Below are positions 57,412 to 64,000 of a stretch of 64,000 nt of DNA, piece after piece; the first letter of the stretch is position 1; each line of letters begins with the position of its first letter. The position numbers and the translations under genes were made by a program. The DNA comes from an uncultured Brevundimonas sp. Its GTDB lineage: Bacteria > Pseudomonadota > Alphaproteobacteria > Caulobacterales > Caulobacteraceae. The stretch covers positions 1 through 64,000 of the forward strand of contig NZ_CALMFB010000024.1 of the NCBI RefSeq assembly GCF_937863155.1, written 5' to 3'. A model generated the notes under the pieces. That model had not been told where the DNA came from. It saw only the letters and a list, made by a program, of their open reading frames with translations, and ran no database searches.

Positions 57412-57866
57412 GCCAGGCGGACTTTCAGGCCCGATCCGGTCAGACCGTCCACGATCACGCTTTCGCCCACCGGCGGCGCGGCGCCGACGATCTCGGCCGG
57501 CCATTCGGCGCCCGAGACGAACACCCGGCCCCGCCCGTCGATGAAGGCTTCGACCACCCGCGCGCGCTGGCCGATCAGGCGGCTGTCGCGGGCGTTGATG
57601 TCGGGGGCGTCGCCGGGATTGACCCGTTTCACCAGCCGCCGCGACAATAGGGTCGAGGCCACGGTCAGCAGCGAGAAGACCACGATCTCCAGCGGCAGGC
57701 CGATCCGCAGGCCCAAGGCCGTCAGAACCGCGACCACCCCGGCCGAAACGGCGGGCCACAACAGCCATTCGGTCGAAAAGGCCGCCTCGACCGCCAGCAG
57801 GATCACCCCGATCGCCAGCCAGATCCAGAACGGCTGGGCGGTATAAAGCTCAGAGACGAAATCCAT
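57408..57866 (-). CDS. NfeD-family membrane protein
   Basis: A 152-residue protein with N-terminal helices (about 12-30, 33-50, 54-72) and a C-terminal OB-fold domain ([20 protein letters not shown] ... [20 protein letters not shown] ... [16 protein letters not shown]). It is the short NfeD form without the ClpP-like protease domain. NfeD proteins pair with SPFH proteins, and an SPFH gene lies 6 nt upstream, so the two probably form a membrane-microdomain complex. Confidence 0.9.
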   Translation of the reverse strand: MDFVSELYTAQPFWIWLAIGVILLAVEAAFSTEWLLWPAVSAGVVAVLTALGLRIGLPLEIVVFSLLTVASTLLSRRLVKRVNPGDAPDINARDSRLIGQRARVVEAFIDGRGRVFVSGAEWPAEIVGAAPPVGESVIVDGLTGSGLKVRLA

Positions 57867-57872
57867 CGCCTA

Positions 57873-58907
57873 TCACTCCGTCGGGGGCACGCCGGTCGGC
57901 CGGCGGGGCGGACGCGGCTGGGCCGGCGGGGCCGAGGCCGTGCTGATGGGCCGCGCGGGCGGCTGGGCCTGCGGCGGGCGCGGCGGGGCGGACGGCTGGC
58001 GACCGCCGTCCCGCGCCAGTCCGACCAGTTCGCCGATGCCGGCGATGGAGCCGACCAGGGCGCCCATCTCGGCCGGCACGATAACCGTCTTCTGCTGCGG
58101 GCTGGTGGCCAGGGCCGAGAAGGCCTCGACGTATTTCTGGGCCACGAAATAGTTGATGGCGTTGACGTCGCCGCGCGCGATGGCTTCGGACACCATGGCG
58201 GTGGCCTTGGCCTCGGCCTCGGCCTCGCGTTCGCGGGCTTCGGCGTCGCGGAAGGCGGCTTCCTTGCGGCCTTCGGATTCCAGGATGGCGGCCTGTTTGG
58301 CGCCCTCGGCGCGGGTGATCGCGGCCTGTTTCTCGCCGTCCGCCTCGGTGACCACGGCGCGACGCTCGCGCTCGGCCTTCATCTGGCGGGCCATGGCGTT
58401 GGTGATGTCGGCGGGCGGCGTCAGATCCTTGATCTCGATCCGGTTGGCCTTGACGCCCCACGGTTCGGTCGCCGCATCGATCACCTGAAGCAGGCGGGTG
58501 TTGATGCTGTCGCGCTGGCTCAGCACCTCGTCCAGCTCCATCGAGCCGACCACGGTGCGCAGATTGGTCATGCACAGCTGGGCGATGGCGTATTGCAGAT
58601 CGTCGACGCGATAGGCCGCCGCCGCCGCATTCATCACCTGAATGAAGACGATGCCGTCAACCTTGACCACCGCGTTGTCGCGGGTGATCACCTCCTGCTG
58701 AGGCACATCAAGAACCTGTTCCATCATATTCATGCGACGGCCGATTTTCTCGACGAATGGCGTCAGCAGATGGATGCCCGGCGTCAGGGTCTTGGTGTAT
58801 TTGCCGAACCGTTCGACCGTGAACTCGCGCCCCTGAGGCACGATCTTGACCACGCTGAACAACAGCACGATCGCCAGGATCAGGATCGCTATGCCGAATA
58901 TGCCCAT
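57873..58907 (-). CDS. SPFH/stomatin-family protein QmcA-like
   Basis: A 344-residue prohibitin-like protein: one N-terminal helix (GIFGIAILILAIVLLFSVVKIV), the SPFH domain (VPQGREFTVERFGKYTKTLTPGIHLLTPFV ... QEVITRDNAVVKVDGIVFIQ) and a long coiled coil rich in Ala, Glu and Lys (about 180-235, MKAERERRAVVTEADGEKQA). A Pro/Ala-rich tail follows from about 300. E. coli QmcA and eukaryotic stomatin are the nearest types; NfeD is its partner gene. A different SPFH gene lies at 33543. Confidence 0.93.
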   Translation of the reverse strand: MGIFGIAILILAIVLLFSVVKIVPQGREFTVERFGKYTKTLTPGIHLLTPFVEKIGRRMNMMEQVLDVPQQEVITRDNAVVKVDGIVFIQVMNAAAAAYRVDDLQYAIAQLCMTNLRTVVGSMELDEVLSQRDSINTRLLQVIDAATEPWGVKANRIEIKDLTPPADITNAMARQMKAERERRAVVTEADGEKQAAITRAEGAKQAAILESEGRKEAAFRDAEAREREAEAEAKATAMVSEAIARGDVNAINYFVAQKYVEAFSALATSPQQKTVIVPAEMGALVGSIAGIGELVGLARDGGRQPSAPPRPPQAQPPARPISTASAPPAQPRPPRRPTGVPPTE

Positions 58908-58934
58908 GGGGGTCCTCCTAAAGCTTGGCCAAGC

Positions 58935-59384
58935 CTAACGGTCCGCCGGGGCCGACGCCACCGAATCCGGCGCCGCAGATGCGGATTCCGCGGCCGCCCG
59001 GATCACCCGCCGCGTTTCGTCCCAGTCGACCCAGGCCAGCGCCGTCTTCACCGGCATGAAGGCCGCCTCCATCGCATCATCTCCAGCCACGGGGTCGCCC
59101 GCGACCCACCGCGCCACATAGTCGATCAGCACATAGTGGCGGCCGTGTTCGGGAAACAGGCCGTCGATCACATCGACCAGGCCCAGGATTTCGGCCTCCA
59201 CCCCCGTCTCCTCGCGCAGTTCACGCAGGGCCGCATCCACCGCCCGTTCGCCCGGTTCGATGCGGCCGCCGGGCAGGCTCCATTCGCCCATACGCGGCGG
59301 CTTGCCCCGGCGGATCAGCAGCACCTGGTCGCCCTTCAGGCAGACCACGCCGACGCAAGGGACCGGTTGGGGCGACGAATCCAT
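58935..59384 (-). CDS. Nudix hydrolase
   Basis: A 149-residue pyrophosphohydrolase. The full Nudix box G-x5-E-x7-REUxEExGU is present around residues 38-60 ([20 protein letters not shown] followed by ETGV). The preceding strand ([20 protein letters not shown]) is like that of ADP-ribose or NADH pyrophosphatases, but the substrate cannot be read from the sequence. The C-terminal 20 residues are Ala/Ser-rich. The ATG at 59384 ([12 protein letters not shown]) is preferred over an upstream in-frame start because the extension is not conserved-looking. Confidence 0.9.
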   Translation of the reverse strand: MDSSPQPVPCVGVVCLKGDQVLLIRRGKPPRMGEWSLPGGRIEPGERAVDAALRELREETGVEAEILGLVDVIDGLFPEHGRHYVLIDYVARWVAGDPVAGDDAMEAAFMPVKTALAWVDWDETRRVIRAAAESASAAPDSVASAPADR

Positions 59385-59428
59385 GGCGACAGCATAGTCT
59401 TCAACCCCGCCATCTGGGACAAGACCGC

Positions 59429-60835
59429 ATGACCCCGCCCTCACCCGCCGCGCTGGACGCGCTGAAGGCCGCGCTTGGCGAGGGCGGCTGGACCGACGAT
59501 CCGGCCCTGATCGCGCCGTCGCTGACGGAATGGCGCGGCCGCTGGACGGGTCATACGCCGCTGATGCTGACGCCCCGATCCACCGAACAGGTCGCGCGCG
59601 CCGTGTCGATCTGCGCCGAACACGGCGTGGCGATCACGCCCCAGGGCGGCGGCACCGGTCTGGTCGGCGGCCAGATTCCCTATGGCGAGGCGCTGCTGTC
59701 GCTGAAGAAGATGCGGGCCGTGCGCGATGTCACCCCCCTGGACGACGCCATGACGGTGGAGGCCGGCCTCACCCTGCTGGAAGCCCAACAGGCTGCGGCC
59801 GATGCGGGCCGGTTCTTCCCCCTCAGCCTGGCGGCCGAAGGCAGCGCCACCATCGGCGGGGTCCTGTCGACCAATGCCGGGGGCGTGGCGGTGCTGCGCT
59901 ATGGCATGATGCGCGATCTGGTGCTGGGGATAGAGGCGGTCATGCCCGACGGCCAGGTCTTCAACGGCCTGAAACGCCTCAGGAAAGACAACACCGGCTA
60001 TGACCTGAAGCAACTGTTGATCGGGGCCGAGGGGACGCTGGGGGTGGTGACGGCGGCGACGCTGAAACTGTTTCCCATCCTGCGCGACCGGGCCACCGCC
60101 ATGGTCGGCCTGGCCAGCCCCCGCGACGCCATCGAACTGCTGGCCCGCGCCAAGGCCGAGACAGGCGGCGGGGTCGAGGCGTTCGAACTGATGAAGCGGC
60201 TGGGGCTGGAACTGGCCCTGAAACACATCCCCGACACGCGCGAGCCGCTGGCCACCACCCCGCCCTGGACCGTCTTGATCGAGGCGGCCTCGGCCGAAGC
60301 CGGCGGGGCGTCGGCGGCGCTGGAGCGGTTGCTGGCCACAGCCTTCGACGACGGCCTGATCACGGACGCCGCCCTGGCCCAGAGCGACGCCCAGCGCGCG
60401 GCGATGTGGAAACTGCGCGAAGAACAGTCCGCCGCGCTGAAGCCCGAAGGCGGCGGCTGGAAGCACGACGTCTCGGTGCCCGTCTCACGCATCGCCGACT
60501 TCCTGGACGACGCCGACGCCGCCCTGCAGCGGTTTCATCCCGGCGTCCGCATCAGCGTCTTCGGCCATGTCGGCGACGGCAATCTGCATTACGACGTGCT
60601 GCGGCCCGAGGGCGAAGACGCCGCCGCCTTCATCGCCCGCTGGGAAGAGGGCTCGCGCATCGTGCACGACATTGTCGCCCGCTTCGACGGATCGATCAGC
60701 GCCGAACACGGCCTGGGCCGGCTGAAGACCGACGAGGCGCGCCGCTACAAGTCCGAGGTCGAAATCCAGATGATGCGCGCCGTGCGTCAGGCGCTGGACC
60801 CCCAGCGCATCATGAACCCCGGCGTGCTGTTTTGA
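59429..60835 (+). CDS. FAD-binding 2-hydroxyacid dehydrogenase (D-2-hydroxyglutarate/GlcD type)
   Basis: A 468-residue VAO-fold flavoprotein. The FAD-binding domain is seen in [18 protein letters not shown] near 67 and [19 protein letters not shown] near 130-150, with [19 protein letters not shown] near 190. The cap domain ends in the metal/substrate motif [18 protein letters not shown] near 377. [19 protein letters not shown] near 430 and the terminal [12 protein letters not shown] also match D2HGDH, D-lactate and glycolate oxidase GlcD proteins. Substrate is likely a D-2-hydroxyacid; which one is uncertain. No GlcE or GlcF partner is present. Confidence 0.88.
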   Translation: MTPPSPAALDALKAALGEGGWTDDPALIAPSLTEWRGRWTGHTPLMLTPRSTEQVARAVSICAEHGVAITPQGGGTGLVGGQIPYGEALLSLKKMRAVRDVTPLDDAMTVEAGLTLLEAQQAAADAGRFFPLSLAAEGSATIGGVLSTNAGGVAVLRYGMMRDLVLGIEAVMPDGQVFNGLKRLRKDNTGYDLKQLLIGAEGTLGVVTAATLKLFPILRDRATAMVGLASPRDAIELLARAKAETGGGVEAFELMKRLGLELALKHIPDTREPLATTPPWTVLIEAASAEAGGASAALERLLATAFDDGLITDAALAQSDAQRAAMWKLREEQSAALKPEGGGWKHDVSVPVSRIADFLDDADAALQRFHPGVRISVFGHVGDGNLHYDVLRPEGEDAAAFIARWEEGSRIVHDIVARFDGSISAEHGLGRLKTDEARRYKSEVEIQMMRAVRQALDPQRIMNPGVLF

Positions 60836-60839
60836 ACCG

Positions 60840-62084
60840 TTAGCGCCGGAAAACGCCGACCAGTTCGACATGGCCGGACCACAGGAACTGGTCCACCGGC
60901 GTCACCCGCTCCAGCCCGAAGCCCGCATCGATCAGAATGCGCGCATCGCGGGCGAAGGTGGTCGGATTGCACGACACCCCCACCACGACCGCCGCGCCCG
61001 ACTGGGCGATCTGGGCCGACTGTTCGGCGGCGCCGGCGCGCGGCGGGTCGAACACCACGGCGTCGCAACCCTTCAGGTCCACCGGGCTGAACGGGCGGCG
61101 AAACAGGTCGCGCGCCTGGGCCGTGATCGGCTTCAGGCCCGAGGCCGAGGCGACGCCCGCCTTCAGCGCCCGGATCCCCGCCTCGGACGCATCGGCCGCC
61201 AGCACAGGCGCCACCGTCGCCAGCGGGAAGGTGAAGGTTCCAGCCCCACAGAACAGGTCGGCGATCCGTTTGGCGCCCTGAACCGCCGCCACCGCGCGAT
61301 CCACCATCGCCGCCTCGGCCTGGGGGACGGCCTGCAGGAAGCCGCCCGCCGGCAGGGGCACGACCGCCGGGCCAAAGGCCACGCGCGGCTGGCGCGCCAT
61401 CACCAGGGTTTCGCCCGCCAGGCTGAGACGCGCCAGGTCGGCGTCGGCCGCCGCCCCGATGGCCCGCATCTGGGCGTCGCGCGACAGGCCGCCGCTGCGC
61501 CGCTCCACCCCCGTGACATCGACATCCAGCCCGTCCAGCGTCCAGGTGACATGCAGGCTCGGGGCGGATTTGGGATGCTCCAGCACCGCCTCGGCCACGG
61601 CCTTCAGCGCGGGAATCGCCGCCACGAGGCGCGGGTCGGCCACCGGACAGGCCGAGATCGGAACCAGCCGCCACGACCGCCGCGCCTTGAACCCTAGGAT
61701 CGCCCGCCCGTCCGGCCCGCGCCGGGCGTGCAGGGCCAGGCGGCGCCGCGACCCCGGCGGCGTGGCCACCGTTGGCTCGATTTCGGTCTCGATTCCCTCG
61801 CGCGCCAGGGCCAGGCGCACCTGGTCGCGCTTCCAGTCCAGATAGGGCGCGGCGGCCCAGTGCTGCAGCGAGCAACCGCCGCAGTCGCCATATTGCGGCG
61901 ACACCGGCGCGATCCGGTCGGCGCTGGGCGTCAGGATTCGCACGTCCTCGGCCCGGCCGTCCCTGACCGTGGCCTGCACCGTCTCGCCCGGCAGGGTCAG
62001 CGGCGCATAGACCGGTCCGCGATCGGTGCGGGCCACGCCGTCGCCCTGGCCGCCGATGTGGGAAATGGTCAGGGTTTCGGTCAT
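60840..62084 (-). CDS. 23S rRNA (uracil-5-)-methyltransferase, RlmD/TrmA family
   Basis: SAM-dependent RNA m5U methyltransferase of 414 residues. An N-terminal TRAM-like domain (ISHIGGQGDGVARTDRGPVY) precedes the 4Fe-4S ligands (YGDCGGCSLQH near 68 with the Cys in ISACPV near 145). The SAM motif is ADLFCGAGTFTFPLA near 268, then VFDPPRAGA near 330, and the catalytic Cys is in VGVSCNPTTFARDARIL near 355. These are the features of RlmD/RumA (m5U1939) and RlmC; the exact target uridine is not determined. Start ATG at 62084, divergent from the glycine-zipper gene. Confidence 0.92.
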   Translation of the reverse strand: MTETLTISHIGGQGDGVARTDRGPVYAPLTLPGETVQATVRDGRAEDVRILTPSADRIAPVSPQYGDCGGCSLQHWAAAPYLDWKRDQVRLALAREGIETEIEPTVATPPGSRRRLALHARRGPDGRAILGFKARRSWRLVPISACPVADPRLVAAIPALKAVAEAVLEHPKSAPSLHVTWTLDGLDVDVTGVERRSGGLSRDAQMRAIGAAADADLARLSLAGETLVMARQPRVAFGPAVVPLPAGGFLQAVPQAEAAMVDRAVAAVQGAKRIADLFCGAGTFTFPLATVAPVLAADASEAGIRALKAGVASASGLKPITAQARDLFRRPFSPVDLKGCDAVVFDPPRAGAAEQSAQIAQSGAAVVVGVSCNPTTFARDARILIDAGFGLERVTPVDQFLWSGHVELVGVFRR

Positions 62085-62130
62085 GCCCGCTTCTACCCTG
62101 CCAAACGGCGGGGCGGAACATGAACGAAGA

Positions 62131-62208
62131 TGAACGGTGCGCTCAAAGTCCGTTCAGCTTGGCCGTCTTATCTCTCTACGCAACGCAAGCGGTTCCGAAC
62201 CGTTCAGC
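62131..62208. promoter_or_regulatory. Repeated GAACGG/CCGTTC elements upstream of the glycine-zipper gene
   Basis: CCGTTCAGC occurs at 62150-62158 and again exactly 50 bp later at 62200-62208. The reverse-oriented TGAACGG at 62131-62137 makes a 7-bp inverted repeat with the first copy (12-nt spacer). CGGTTC-C-GAACCG, a 13-nt palindrome, overlaps the second. Several copies in 80 bp suggest sites for one regulator, identity unknown. Confidence 0.45.
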
Positions 62209-62239
62209 GCCCGACACGACCTTTCACGGAGAGCCCGAA

Positions 62240-62836
62240 ATGATCGGCGCCAAGACCAAGATCGCCGCCGCCGCCATCCTGATGGCCGCCATCGTCGCCC
62301 CGGGCGCCGCCTCGGCCCAGTCGGGCTACTATTCCGGCCAGGGCTATGGCTACGGCCAGTCGTACGACTATCGCCGCGCCCCGGCCCAGGATCCCTGCTA
62401 TCGCGACGGCCGCAGCGGTGCGGGCGGCGTCATCGGCGCCACCGCCGGCGCCGTTCTGGGCTCGCAGGTCGCCGCGCGCGGTCGCCGCACCGAGGGTAGC
62501 GTTCTGGGCGGGGTCCTGGGCGCCGTGATCGGCTCGCAGATCGGCCGCGCGTCCAGCGAGAACTGCTACGCCCAGCAAGGCTACTATGGCCAGCAGGGCT
62601 ATAACGACCGCGATTACCGCTACGACAACGGCTACAGCCAGCCGCGTTATGACGACCGTTACGATGACCGCTACGACGACCGTCGCGGCTATGACGACGG
62701 TTATCGCGGCGGATACGACCGGGGCGGCGACTGCCGTCTGGCCGAAAGCCGCATCCGTCTTCCCGACGGCCGCTACGAGACGCGCCACGTCCGCAGTTGC
62801 CGCGACAGTTCGGGCCGCTATCGCGTCGTCGATTAA
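62240..62836 (+). CDS. Glycine-zipper (17-kDa surface antigen-like) secreted protein
   Basis: A 198-residue envelope protein. The signal peptide is IGAKTKIAAAAILMAAIVAP plus GAASAQ, followed by a Tyr/Gly/Gln-rich stretch. The glycine-zipper core (GGVIGATAGAVLGSQVAARG and VLGGVLGAVIGSQIGRASSE) covers residues about 60-100, then comes a Tyr/Asp/Arg low-complexity region with repeated YDDR (about 115-165). The end is a conserved-looking CRLAESRIRLPDGRYETRHV domain with paired Cys. Related proteins sit in or on the outer membrane. GGAGAG 8 nt upstream supports the ATG at 62240. A strong terminator follows. Confidence 0.85.
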   Translation: MIGAKTKIAAAAILMAAIVAPGAASAQSGYYSGQGYGYGQSYDYRRAPAQDPCYRDGRSGAGGVIGATAGAVLGSQVAARGRRTEGSVLGGVLGAVIGSQIGRASSENCYAQQGYYGQQGYNDRDYRYDNGYSQPRYDDRYDDRYDDRRGYDDGYRGGYDRGGDCRLAESRIRLPDGRYETRHVRSCRDSSGRYRVVD

Positions 62837-62872
62837 CATCCAGCCCCCCTGGCAATTGACGACGTGACGGAG

Positions 62873-62909
62873 CCGCCGGCGGAGACATCCGCCGGCGGTT
62901 TTCCTTTTT
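62873..62909 (+). terminator. Strong intrinsic terminator of the glycine-zipper gene
   Basis: An 11-bp perfect stem CCGCCGGCGGA/TCCGCCGGCGG with a GACA loop, followed by TTTTCCTTTTT. Confidence 0.92.
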
Positions 62910-62947
62910 GGGGCCGTTTAAGTACCGGCAGCCTTTTCCCAGATTCC

Positions 62948-63078
62948 CGCTCATCCCCGCGAAAGCGGGGACCCAGATCTTTGGGCGATGCAGCGCTGCC
63001 TGTGATCCGCCATCGTCAATCCAGAAACACCGGCGTCTTGATGACAGGACTGGGTCCCCGCTTTCGCGGGGATGAGCG
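62948..63078. repeat. 131-bp REP/MITE-like element with 29-bp perfect inverted ends
   Basis: The arms at 62948-62976 and 63050-63078 are exact reverse complements over 29 bp, and each is itself a hairpin (CCCCGC-GAAA-GCGGGG). The 73 bp between them are unrelated, with no open frame of note. This back-to-back pair of small palindromes is the layout of REP/BIME elements and of short non-autonomous transposable elements. It lies between two convergent genes. GGACATGTCC, a 10-bp palindrome, follows at 63081-63090. Confidence 0.85.
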
Positions 63079-63098
63079 GAGGACATGTCCTGCGTCCA

Positions 63099-63830
63099 CT
63101 ATCGGGCGGCCCAGAGCAGATATTCCTGATTGCCGTCGCCGCCGCTGATGGGGCTGTCGGCGGTTTCGCGCACGGTCCAGCCCGCCCCCTCCAGCCAGGC
63201 GGCCACGCGGTCCAGCGCCGCCTGGCGCGCATCGGCGTCGCGGACCACGCCGCCGCGCCCGACGTCCTGGCGACGCTCCATCTCGAACTGGGGCTTCACC
63301 AGGGTGACCAGGTCCGCGCCCGGCCGGGCCAGCGCCAGGGCGGCGGGCAACACCTTGGCCAGGCCGATGAAGCTGGCGTCGCAGACGATCAGATCGACCG
63401 GATCGGCGATCAGCATCGGCGACAGGTCGCGCGCGTCGGTCTTTTCCAAGTTCACCACGCGCGGATCGGCGGCGATGCGGGGATGCAACTGCCCCTGCCC
63501 CACATCCACGGCGAAGACCCGCGCCGCGCCGCGCTCCAGCAGCACTTCGGTAAAGCCGCCGGTCGAGGCGCCGACATCGATGGCCGCCCGCCCCTCGACA
63601 GCCACAGGCCACAGGTCCAGGGCGTGATCCAGTTTCAGCGCCCCACGCCCGACGAATCGGTGCGCGGCCTGGGCCTCGATCACCACATCCTCGGCCAGCT
63701 GTTCCGACGGCTTGGCCACGGTGCGGCCATCGGCGGTCACCCGCCCCGCCTCGATGGCGGCTCGGGCGCGGGCGCGGGTGTCGAACAGGCCGCGCGCGAC
63801 CAGCAGCTGGTCGGCGCGGACGCGGCTCAT
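63099..63830 (-). CDS. tlyA: TlyA-family rRNA (cytidine-2'-O)-methyltransferase
   Basis: A 243-residue protein with an N-terminal S4 RNA-binding domain (RADQLLVARGLFDTRARARA) and an FtsJ-type Rossmann methyltransferase. The SAM motif is AIDVGASTGGFTEVLLERGA near 83, with DLIVCDASFIGLAKVLPAAL near 145 and VTLVKPQFEMERR near 175 supplying the catalytic Lys. Mycobacterial TlyA methylates 16S C1409 and 23S C1920 and affects capreomycin sensitivity; this shorter proteobacterial form may act on 23S only (inference). Its start overlaps the valS stop as ATGA. Confidence 0.93.
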   Translation of the reverse strand: MSRVRADQLLVARGLFDTRARARAAIEAGRVTADGRTVAKPSEQLAEDVVIEAQAAHRFVGRGALKLDHALDLWPVAVEGRAAIDVGASTGGFTEVLLERGAARVFAVDVGQGQLHPRIAADPRVVNLEKTDARDLSPMLIADPVDLIVCDASFIGLAKVLPAALALARPGADLVTLVKPQFEMERRQDVGRGGVVRDADARQAALDRVAAWLEGAGWTVRETADSPISGGDGNQEYLLWAAR

Positions 63831-64000
63831 CCGATCTGGCCCAGCCGATCCAGGGCGGCCTGAAGGCGCGCCTTGCCCGCCTCGGCCTCGGCCTTCTTCT
63901 GACGCTGCTCCTCGACCACCTCGGCGGCGGCGCGGGCGACAAAGTTCGGGTTGCCCAGCTTCTTGTCGACATGGGCGATATCGCTGTCGAAGGCGGCGAT
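63827..64000 (-). CDS. valS: Valyl-tRNA synthetase, C-terminal fragment cut by the window edge
   Basis: The last 57 codons of a minus-strand gene. The translation contains SDIAHVDKKLGNPNFVARAA followed by EVVEEQRQKKAEAEAGKARL and ends in LDRLGQIG. This is the C-terminal coiled coil of ValS, whose K-L-x-N-x-x-F-V-x-[RK]-A-x-x-x-V-V pattern is diagnostic; the coiled coil contacts the tRNA-Val elbow. The stop overlaps the tlyA start by 4 nt. The catalytic domain is outside the window. Confidence 0.85.
   Translation of the reverse strand: MAAFDSDIAHVDKKLGNPNFVARAAAEVVEEQRQKKAEAEAGKARLQAALDRLGQIG

Noticed and set aside
62948..63078. CRISPR repeat or intrinsic terminator pair
   Set aside because: Only two oppositely oriented units without regular spacers, and no T-runs follow the hairpins; a REP-like repeat fits better.

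Overview
The window is high-GC (roughly two thirds G+C) DNA from an alphaproteobacterium, almost certainly of the order Caulobacterales and most like Brevundimonas or Caulobacter. Pointers are a MipZ cell-division ATPase, GANTC (CcrM-type) sites in front of it, the short ProS lacking an editing insert, the block nuo-birA-coaX-rnj-mce-DUF1467-proS-lolCD, and REP-like intergenic palindromes. It is core chromosome: there is no phage, transposase, integrase or CRISPR array. Genus-level placement is inference.

Layout. 1-3.2 kb: the 5' end of pstB, panC, a SPOR lipoprotein, mipZ and a membrane J-domain protein. 3.2-27.1 kb: one long, mostly overlapping minus-strand series that runs from nuoA down to lolD. 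It encodes all 14 subunits of complex I, then biotin ligase, pantothenate kinase, RNase J, methylmalonyl-CoA epimerase, prolyl-tRNA synthetase and the lipoprotein-release transporter. Six small accessory genes sit between the nuo genes, and one small AT-richer plus-strand gene interrupts the tail. 27.3-34.4 kb: an AbgT-type transporter, tRNA-Asp, a BlaI/M56 repressor-protease pair with a tandem operator, a secreted histidine phosphatase, a GT4 glycosyltransferase, and an SPFH-RHH operon behind a perfect 14-bp palindrome. 34.6-37.8 kb: a large autotransporter carrying calcium-binding-type motifs.

37.8-51 kb is the proteostasis cluster tig ... clpP ... clpX ... lon. It is expanded by two paralogous secreted TPR proteins, a secreted unknown protein, an HAD phosphatase and small proteins. 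clpP and lon each have a sigma-32-like promoter, and tig, clpP, clpX and lon each end in a clear hairpin terminator. tRNA-Val lies beyond lon. 51-55 kb: a metallo-beta-lactamase-fold hydrolase, tRNA-Leu, a stand-alone NnrD and the glnB-glnA nitrogen operon with an internal terminator-like hairpin. 55-64 kb: tatABC, rnhA, an NfeD/SPFH pair, a Nudix hydrolase, a D-2-hydroxyacid-type flavoprotein, a 23S rRNA m5U-type methyltransferase, a glycine-zipper surface protein, a 131-bp REP-like inverted repeat, tlyA and the 3' end of valS.

Functional themes are respiration (complex I), envelope biogenesis (Lol, Tat, SPFH, autotransporter), ATP-dependent proteolysis and nitrogen sensing. The least explained parts are the accessory nuo genes, the BlaI-M56 unit with its coiled-coil sensor region, the SPFH-RHH operon with its operator, and the TPR paralogs around the Clp/Lon cluster.
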